Shown in pieces: positions 56,640 through 64,000 of a stretch of 64,000 nucleotides of DNA. The position numbers and the translations under genes were made by a program. The notes beneath the pieces are model-generated. The model made no database searches, was not told where the DNA came from, and saw only the letters and a program-made list of their open reading frames with translations. This stretch comes from Mangifera indica (taxonomy: Eukaryota; Streptophyta; Magnoliopsida; Sapindales; Anacardiaceae): the NCBI RefSeq assembly GCF_011075055.1, contig NC_058149.1, positions 4,904,449 to 4,968,448 of the forward strand, read 5' to 3'. Each line of letters opens with the position of its first letter. The first letter of the stretch is position 1.

Positions 56640-56864
56640 TGTTATAGAATTTGTTAATATCTATATTATCATGTAGGAGTAGATTATACATATCATAGGG
56701 CTTGATTATAAGAGTTTAATTACGGTAGAGTTTGATTATGAGATCATAATTATAGGAATCAAATATTCCGCTTTCCTAATCTAGGGTTCCTAATTTGTAT
56801 ATATACATGTATCTCTATAACAATTAGAATATCAATGAAATATCCTTCTCTTCAATTTTGTTCA
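56640..56864 (+). repeat. 3' LTR of copia G
   Basis: TGTTATAGAATT...TTTTGTTCA. The CA end is intact, unlike the 5' LTR. Followed by CGGTG and then the duplicated CAATG. Confidence 0.9.
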
Positions 56865-56869
56865 CGGTG

Positions 56870-58167
56870 CAATGTATGAAATAATGTTTTGCCTTAATCG
56901 TCTTCCCTATAATGTCCTCATTGTTTACTTCAAACCATTGATTCTAAAGCATGTGTAATTAGTTTAAATCTTTTAAACACGGTAATAACAGAAGTGAAGC
57001 AAATGTTGGTGGCGGAAAGTAATTTCAAATGACTAAATCGGTTATACATAGTCAATTGCATTGAATGGTTCATTTAAAATTCTTGATTTGCTTGGCATCA
57101 CTGGGAACTTCAATGATCCAATGACATTCATCATATGTCTCCCAATTGCCTTTCATATTGTAAGTTGCACAAATGTTTTTCACAGCTAGATTAAGAGTAT
57201 GGACTAAAAATGGAGTCCAATAAATATGTTGAAACATATCTTCAATGATTTCCCTAGCACTTTTACAGTTTTTAGCGTTATTAGTATTGACTTGAACGAC
57301 TTTTTGATGTCCAATTTCATCAATTATTTCTTTCAACAAATTAGTAATGAAAAGTTTTTCTTTAATTTCACTTAAACAATTAATAGCTTTAATAAATTGG
57401 GTCAAATTTATAAATAACCATGAAATTAATCAAAGTTCTCCTTTATGGGTCTCTTAATCTATCACTAATAATGCTAACATCGTTTTCCATCCAAGCACTT
57501 TTAATAGGTTCCAACAACCTCGCTCTACAATTGTATTCTGTTGTTGAAATAATGTAGTTTTTAATTTATTATGACTAGCACAAAACCATTTAATGGATTA
57601 TTGCAACAAATGAAAAAGAATTAACATAATATGAATTTCTATTAAAAATTAAAAGGTAGATCTCCAGTGTGAAATATTCTAGCAATTTCTATCTGTAATT
57701 AAGCTCTAATTTTTATGTCAAAAGCTTTATAAATGGGAAAATAATCAACTTTTCTCCTTTTCTAAATAAACATTCGACCTACTCCGTAAGGATAAAGACA
57801 ATAGCTGACTTAGATCGGTAGTCTCGTTGAGCAATGACACTTGCTTAAGTTGTTAATTATAACTTTAATTTACAGCTTCGTCTTTTAATTTTGTCATTTA
57901 AGATCAATTTTCAATTCTCACTTTTGTACAAGCATCAATCATTTTTCCTCGTAATTTTTAATCAGTGAGCTCTCACTATCAGTTTTTTGCCTTTTTGGAT
58001 TGCAAACCCATTTATAATTACCTCCCACTTTCCTAATTTTCACAATAGGCTTTGGTCTTTATCATTTTCTTTTTGGAAGCCACACTACTACTACGAGACC
58101 TAAAGTGTTCCCTACCATTTTTAGAATTCATTAATAACTCACCCAAATTTAGCCTAATAACAAAAAT
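56870..58167 (-). pseudogene. hAT transposase H, N-terminal part
   Basis: On the minus strand from about 58167: a diverged BED-type start (the segment NYKWVCN keeps one cysteine; the rest of the zinc finger is lost), a polar linker, then the DUF659-like core. The open piece 57070-57405 reads KVVQVNTNNAKNCKSAREII, then WTPFLVHTLNLAVKNICATY and YDECHWIIEV. It is the core motif of plant hAT transposases (V-x-D-N-A-x-N, with N-N-A here). Reverse-complement copy of I at 58466 onward. Split from its C-terminal part by copia G. Confidence 0.82.
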
Positions 58168-58465
58168 CACTAGTAATTCAAAAAGTTTTTACACAACTTT
58201 TTAACCCTGTACACAACTTTTGTACAAACACTTGAAAACCCCTGTTTATATTTATTACCACCAAGTGTTTTCATAATCGAATTAAGCCTTAAACACATCC
58301 AATCACTAAACAATTACCTAAATGAATCAATAGAACCTAGAGTTGCCCTTACAAGTTTTAATTCATTAATTTCTTTGATTTCTTCTACAATTACATAATT
58401 GAATTGTGCATGATATGTACAAAAAAAATTAATAATTGACAGTAATGGATTTGGGTGAATTGTTG
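58168..58465. other. Spacer between the two hAT inverted copies
   Basis: About 300 bp at the centre of the inverted repeat. It contains TTACACAACTTTTTAACC and a near direct repeat (TACACAACTTTTGTAC) at its left end. No ORF. It would form the loop if the locus were transcribed. Confidence 0.6.
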
Positions 58466-60835
58466 GTGATTTTTTTATTAGATTGAATTTGAGTGAATCA
58501 TTAATGGATTCAAAAAATGGTAGGAAAAAATATAGTTCTAGTTGTAGTAGTAGTAGTAGTAGTGTGGCTTCCACCAAAAAAAAAAAATGATGAAGACCAA
58601 AACCCATTGTTGAAATTTGTCACAAAAATTACGAAAATTTGGAAAGCAAGAGGTAATTATAAATGGGCTTCCAATCAAGAAAGGCATAAAACTTACACTA
58701 GAATGAGAGCTTGTACAAAAGTTAGAATTGAAAATTTATCTTAAATGAGAAAATTTAAAGATGAAGCTGCAAATGAAAGTTATAATTTACAACCTAAGCG
58801 AGTGTCGTAGCCCAATGGTACTGTCAATTGAAGTCAATCAATGTCTTTAAATAGGAGAAAAGTTGATTATTCTCCCATTAGTAAAGCTTTTGACATGCTA
58901 ACTAGAATTCAAAATATTTCACACTAGAGGTCTACCTTTTAATTTTTATTAGAAATTCATATTATGTTAGTTCTTTTTCATTTGATGCAAATCATCCATT
59001 AAATAGTTATAATAAATTAAAAATTATATTACTTCAACAAGAAAATACAATTGTGGAGAGGTTATTGGAACCTATTAAAAGTACTTTGATGGGGAAAAAA
59101 AATGTCAGCATTGTTGGCAATAAATTGAGTGGCCCACCAAAGAGACCTTTGATTAATTTCATGCTTAACTCTAAATCTGGCCAAATTTATTAAACCTATT
59201 AATTATTTAAGTGAAATTAAAGGCATTGTTAGTAACAGATTAAGTGACCCACAAAAGAGACCTTTGATTAATTTCATGGTTAACTCTAAATCTGGCCAAA
59301 TTTATTAAATCTATTAATTGTTTAAGTGAAATTAAAGATAAACATTTTATTACTAATATGTTAAAAGAGATAATTGATGAGATTGGACATTAAAAAGTGG
59401 TTCAAGTCAATACTGATAATATTAAAAACTATAAAGGTACTAGAGAAATCATTGAAGACATGTTTTCACATATTTAATCGACTTCATCTGTGGTTCATAC
59501 TTTTAATCTAGCTTTGAAAAACATTTGTGCAACTAACAATGTGAAAGCCAATTGCGAGACATATGATGAATGTCATTGGATCATTGAAGTTTATGGTGAT
59601 GTCATGCAAATCAAGAATATTAAAATAACCATTAAATGCGATTGGTTATGTATAACAAATTTAGTCATTTGAAATTACTTTGGTCACTGACACTTGCTTC
59701 GCTTTTATTGTTGTCATGTTAAAAAGATTTAAGCTAATTAGACATGTTTTATAATCAATAGTTTGAAGTAAACAATGAAAATAAGATGATTAAAGCAAAC
59801 CAAGATTTGTTCAAGAGAAATGTTGGATAAGGGTTGCTGGGAGAAAATCAATTACATTATTTCCTTAACTGCACCGATTTATGAAATGATTTGTGTGATG
59901 CAAATAAGTCATGTCATGTCTTCATTTGGTTTATGAGATTCCAATATAGAAAAGGTAAAATTGATTAATAATGAACATGAAGGAAAGTTGTCAAATGATA
60001 TTTCTTCTTTCTATTTGGTGGTCTATCGTATTTTTTATGATCGTTGGGCAAAGACTAATAATCCAAATCATTGTCTAGCTCATTCATTAAACCCAACATA
60101 ATTTTTTTATTGAATTATCTATTTCTTCTAGGCTCATTTTATACATTATTATGTTAAATTCGCTGTTTATTTGTTATCTTTTTTATATCTATCCCTTTTG
60201 AAAATTTTTATGGTGAAAAATGACTTTTAAGAGGTGAAGGTAAAGTATCTCTTCATATGAACAGAAAAGTATCCATTGAGAAGAACAAATACTTTTGAAA
60301 TTTTTTTTCTGAAGATGAGCATGTTAGAGCATTACACGAGTATGCTAACTTCTCCCTCAAAAGTGGGTTGTTGATTCCTGACTCTACTGTTGCTAGATAT
60401 GATACAAAACCTTTAAAGTAGTAGGTGTGTTTTGGTTCAAATGCTCCACTATTTCAAAAGTTGGCTTTTAAAGTATTTGGAGAACCTAGTTCCTCTTTAT
60501 TGTGAAATTAATTTGAGTATTTATTCCTTCATTAAATTAGAAAGAATAAATTAATTTTAAAACATACAGAAGACTTAGTTTGTTTTCATAACAATCTTTG
60601 TCTTTTTGTCAAGGTACACCACTAAATATTATGATAGGAGGGATAAGATGTGGGATATTGGTTGAGATGACTTTAGGAGCATGAAACATATGGGAATTCT
60701 CGTTAACCTCTCATTAGATGAACCAAACCTGGAGTCCATATTATTCAGTGAAGATGTAAATGAGATGGTGGAAAAGGAAAATGATCAAATAGAGGATATA
60801 CAATAAATGTTGCATTATGTATCTATTTTTTGAAT
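58466..60835 (+). pseudogene. hAT transposase I (inverted copy of H)
   Basis: Opens with MDSKNGRKK and a Ser/Val run from a GTAGTA repeat, then DQNPLLKFVTKITKI and NYKWASN, a BED finger that has lost its cysteines. Core: 59490-59672 reads MVHTFNLALKNICATNNVKA and YDECHWIIEV, with stops where H is open. Near 59880 PIYEM-type; near 60050 HCLAHSLNP; near 60490 GEPSSSLL; near 60560 LKHTEDLVCFHNNLCLF, the hAT dimerisation domain. Many stops and frameshifts. It carries a tandem duplication of about 110 bp that H lacks. Confidence 0.8.
59113..59333. repeat. Tandem duplication of about 110 bp in hAT copy I
   Basis: Two adjacent copies starting CATTGTTGGCAATAAATTG and CATTGTTAGTAACAGATTA, each ending GTTTAAGTGAAATTAAAG or the ATTTAAG form. 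The inverted copy H has one unit (about 57360-57480). Confidence 0.82.
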
Positions 60836-61005
60836 ATAAAATCAAAACTTAATGATCCACACGTCTCGTTGCGTATTGATCAAAGAATCAAGTGAAAAAT
60901 ATACTTAAAGATTTGATTATTGGAATATCAATTATTTAAAGATGAGAGAAAGTTAAAGCAGTATACCTAAAGATCTTTAGTTTAACACAATTTGTTACTT
61001 TGATA

Positions 61006-63165
61006 TATTTTGAAATCATTCAATGATATCTTCATTGTTAATTCTAGTAAAAACTTCCTTTTCATTATGAACCACCAACCAATTGTTCATCCGCTTCTTA
61101 TTCATTCAATTATACAAACTATTTTTCATAAGATTCATTTTAGAGAACATTGTTTCAACAATTGTAGTAGCCACAAGCAAAACTGATGTTAACTTAATAA
61201 GCAAGAAAATTTATCGTAGGCAACATTCATTTTAAACTCAACCATTGTTTTAGCAAGTTTGGAATCTCATCATCATGAGTGAAATTGGCATTGGTGCTAA
61301 CATTATTACAATAGTTTTTAAGTTGATCATCGAACAAGCAAATATCATTTTAAGGAAAATCGACATGATAATATTTTGCAATTCAAGTAATTTATTTTTG
61401 TTAAATGTAGCAAAAGAGTTACCTATTTCAAGAGATGTGATAAATTGAAGCAACCTTATATTTAATTCATCAAAACAATTATTGAGTTCTTGAGTGTTAT
61501 CTAAAACTGTATACATCAACTTGACCTTAAATGATGCTTATTCGTAGTTAGTGCAATCCCCAATTTTGCTCTCCCAAAGTAATTTTCTATGTTTTTCAAG
61601 ATTTTTATGTCATTATTTTTGCATAGATCAAAAGCTATTTTCAACAAAATGTCAAAACAAGTGTTTTCATTTCTAATTTTATGCAATGAACCTTTTGAAA
61701 TTTGTACAAATTGCATGATATTAATAAGATCTTGATCTTTTCTTTGTAATGCTTGTGACAATTCATCTATGATTCCTAATACTTTTTTCATTAAAAACAA
61801 CAAAAAAACAAATTTGATATTCTTCATGATTCGTAATATACTCCTTACTTGACTTTTATTTTACCAAATCTCTCCTTCAATTTCAATCATTCTAAGCACA
61901 TCAACAGCAGATGAAAATAAATTTATGACATTATGAATTGTCCCTTTGTGTGAACCCTAATATGTATCTCTTGGTCATTTAATAATGCATTCTTAATTTA
62001 AACCTCATCACATTTAAAGATCACTATTAGAAATCAAAGATATTACAAATTCATATTGTTTATCATGTTGAAGATCTCTACACTTGCAAGATGTCACTGT
62101 GGCATTTGATAACATTGGTAGAGATTGGAAAAATTTACACAATGTCGAATTGTTACTTACAACTTTGACTAGAGCTAGTTGGAGTTGATGAGAGAAACAA
62201 TGGACGATGAAAGTTGATTTTTTTTCTCTCAATATTGAACTCTTCAAGTTATCGAACTCACCCCTCATTGTTTGCTCTATCAAATCCTTGCCCTCGAAAA
62301 CTTGTTAAACTCAATCCACGTTTTACAAAAAAAAAAAAATGTCTATTGCAGTTTATAAAGAGTGTACAAAAGTATTCTTTATAAAACGTTTAATAATACA
62401 TGTTCTATCCACTTAACAAAAAACAGTAGTCATTTGTTATTTCGTTGCACATCACAACATTCATCAACTAATAAAGAGAACGGTGGTTTATCTCTCATAG
62501 TTTTTCCAATAACTTTTTGGTTGTCTAATGAGCACAAACTCTAGTTAGTTCCCTTTGAATTTTGGGGGCCATTATTTTATGGTTTTCAAGAGTATTTTCA
62601 AGCACAACTTTCTTTATGTTGTTTACCTTGATAGGATAAAAACTTGAATAGTTCAATAAAGTTACCTTAATTTTTAAATTCAACCACCTCGTTATAATCG
62701 TGAAATGCCATTCTTATTGTAAAAGAAATTTGTTGCAATCAATTGATGCATTCAAGCGATTTCAATAGTCTAATTTCGTTTTTTTCTCCACACAAGCAAG
62801 ATTTACATCAATGTGTTATTTTTGGTTCATCAAATCAACACACTTAGCATGACATTGATTATGAGTACTAGAATGATCTCCAACATGTTTCACTTTTGTT
62901 TTATCTTTCTAATTATTAAATCTCTTACAAATGTATTACCATCTGTTTGGTTACCATAATTGGTTATTTTATATTTGAAAAAATAACAATGCAAAAAAAG
63001 ATTGCATCTTTTGTCATAGTATGTTTCATCTAATTGGAACCTTCTTTGAACCACTTTGATATAAATTTAAGTTTTTTATCTCTAAAAAAGTAAAAGGAAA
63101 GTTATGATTTTTAGGTTGGCAAGGACTTTAAGAAATTATGTTCTTCAAACTTTCTCTTTTTGCTT
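61006..63165 (-). pseudogene. hAT-type transposase J (DUF4371, ZMYM1-like)
   Basis: A different hAT lineage from H and I. On the minus strand: a TTF-type zinc-finger region near 62970-63160 (SLPT, WFKEGSN, MTKDAIF). DUF4371 core follows: 62014-62283 reads RGEFDNLKSSILREKKSTFI, VHCFSHQLQLALVKVV and CKCRDLQHDKQ; 61516-61827 reads KKVLGIIDELSQALQRKDQD, LINIMQFVQISKGSLHKIRN; 61250-61519 reads YTVLDNTQELNNCFDELNIR. The dimerisation domain is at 61010-61190: TIVETMFSKMNLMKNSLYN, a stop, then NNWLVVHNEKEVF. Split by stops and frame changes. Confidence 0.82.
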
Positions 63166-63578
63166 GTTGGTATAATAATAGGACTTGGAAATAATTAATA
63201 TAATAATAAAGGTTATGATAGGATTATGATAAGATTATGATAGGATTAGATAATAATGGAATTGAAATCAAAATAAAGATTATGATAATGTTATAAGATT
63301 AGGATAATATTATGATTTTGAGAGAAATAAGGAATTTAATAAATTTAAACAAAGATAAGATTTTAGAATATGAGTATAAAAAAGGGGAATATTCAGAGGA
63401 ATAAGAAAGGACAGAAAAAATATAGTTTTTGGACAACTTAGGCTGTGGGTAGTGCTTAGGGCTGATTAAAAGGGAAAAAACACCTCTAATTGTCTTTGGG
63501 AGAAGTTGACATCTCTTGTTGTCAACACTATGTTCTTTCAATATTAATAAAATTTTAGTAGGTTCCTATCATATAACA
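63166..63578 (+). repeat. Candidate solo LTR or promoter-like repeat
   Basis: Starts TTGTTGGTATAATAATAGG, has a run of TTATGATA(G/A)GATTATGATA repeats (63210-63270), a TATA motif (GAGTATAAAAAAGG at 63372) and ends near CCTATCATATAACA. The order resembles a copia LTR. I could not find a matching 5-bp duplication, and no internal region follows in this window. It may also be the promoter of something beyond the window. Low confidence. Confidence 0.3.
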
Positions 63579-64000
63579 AATCTCGTTAATTAGTATCATC
63601 CACCCTGGATCAACTTTAAGCTCATCTAAATTGAACACTTCAATTGAAAGTTGAACTTTATTTTGTTATTGTAGGGCTTTTTCTTTTAATAAGATTTGAT
63701 TAACTTTAATATCAGTAGAGTCTCCATCAACAATCCCTGCTAGGCTTTTCTTTAATCTTTTGAAAAATTTGGATATCATAGTTATCAAATTGATGGCAAA
63801 GAAAGCATTTAAAAAAAATAAAATAGTTATTAATTAAGTGAAATATTCTTTCTGGCCTCCAAATTAAACAGATGGTTAATATCTTTATTTTTATTTTATA
63901 AAAATTGTTGAATAAAGACTACAATGATTTTCATTGTTTGTTATGTTTATATTATATAACACAACTCAAAACTAACAAATTCAACTTATTTATAATGAAT
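63579..64000. other. Unassigned end of window
   Basis: A TAGTATCATCC motif at about 63592 weakly resembles a primer-binding site. No ORF or repeat is recognised; the sequence is cut by the window edge. Confidence 0.35.

Larger units (their letters stand above)
50860..56864 (+). mobile_element. Ty1/copia element G, structurally complete
   Basis: LTRs are 50860-51082 and 56640-56864 (223 and 225 bp), with PBS, gag, protease, integrase, RT, RNase H and PPT in copia order on the plus strand. The 5-bp duplication CAATG lies at 50855-50859 and at 56870-56874, but five extra bases (CGGTG) separate the right LTR end from it. Inserted into hAT pseudogene H. Itself interrupted by solo LTR E4 (52776-53770). 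Coding has many stops. Confidence 0.9.

Noticed and set aside
63166..63578. Certain solo LTR
   Set aside because: No matching duplication was found at either edge, so it is listed only as a candidate.
1..64000. CRISPR arrays, operons, riboswitches, rRNA or plasmid features
   Set aside because: The direct repeats found are LTRs, microsatellites and minisatellites in a plant nuclear setting; no such feature is supported.
1..64000. A new multi-gene system
   Set aside because: The recognisable coding sequence is retroelement gag-pol, hAT transposase, one Yos1-like gene and two host pseudogenes. Nothing else shows linked conserved genes.

Overview
The window looks like AT-rich nuclear DNA of a eudicot plant, made mostly of transposable elements stacked on and inside one another. 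Three things point to a plant: Ty3/gypsy and Ty1/copia elements primed by initiator tRNA-Met, plant-type hAT transposases, and spliced or formerly intact plant housekeeping genes. I see no bacterial, plasmid or CRISPR features and no new defence or metabolic system. The interest lies in how the elements are nested and in the marks left by their decay.

Layout. 1-10185: a minus-strand Tekay/Del-like chromovirus (element A) with two LTRs of about 2.2 kb, PBS, PPT and a broken gag-pro-pol. Further internal sequence lies beyond both LTRs, so this is a tandem multimer. 10186-17959: an older, related minus-strand chromovirus (B). 17960-21716: a truncated minus-strand gypsy element (C) carrying a LINE fragment and a tRNA-derived SINE. 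21723-22728: solo LTR E1. 23110-31967: a foldback DNA transposon (F) holding solo LTR E2, which itself holds a complete gypsy element D (23966-30955). Target-site duplications (TSDs) confirm the D and E2 steps.

32090-34800: the only apparently intact host gene, a Yos1/IER3IP1-type small membrane protein with introns in both untranslated regions. About 35890-42050: a minus-strand Ty1/copia element (K), 3' truncated, with a W-box-rich leader. 42060-44793: an MCTP (multiple C2 domain) pseudogene split by solo LTR E3. 45729-47403: a 3'-truncated, frameshifted but intron-containing RPA2 gene. 48050-49100: two diverged LTR-like copies.

49875-60835: two hAT transposase pseudogenes (H, minus; I, plus) head to head as a large inverted repeat. 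H is split by a structurally complete copia element (G, 50860-56864), which carries solo LTR E4. 61006-63165: a second, different hAT pseudogene (J, DUF4371/ZMYM1-like).

Nearly every transposon reading frame carries stops or frameshifts. Many stops look like C-to-T or G-to-A changes, as expected of methylated, silenced copies. Gene-like sequence lies at about 32.1-34.8 kb and 42.1-47.4 kb, between blocks of retrotransposons. Coordinates marked approximate are read by eye. Clade names (Tekay-like, CRM-like) are judged from protein motifs and need a database search.
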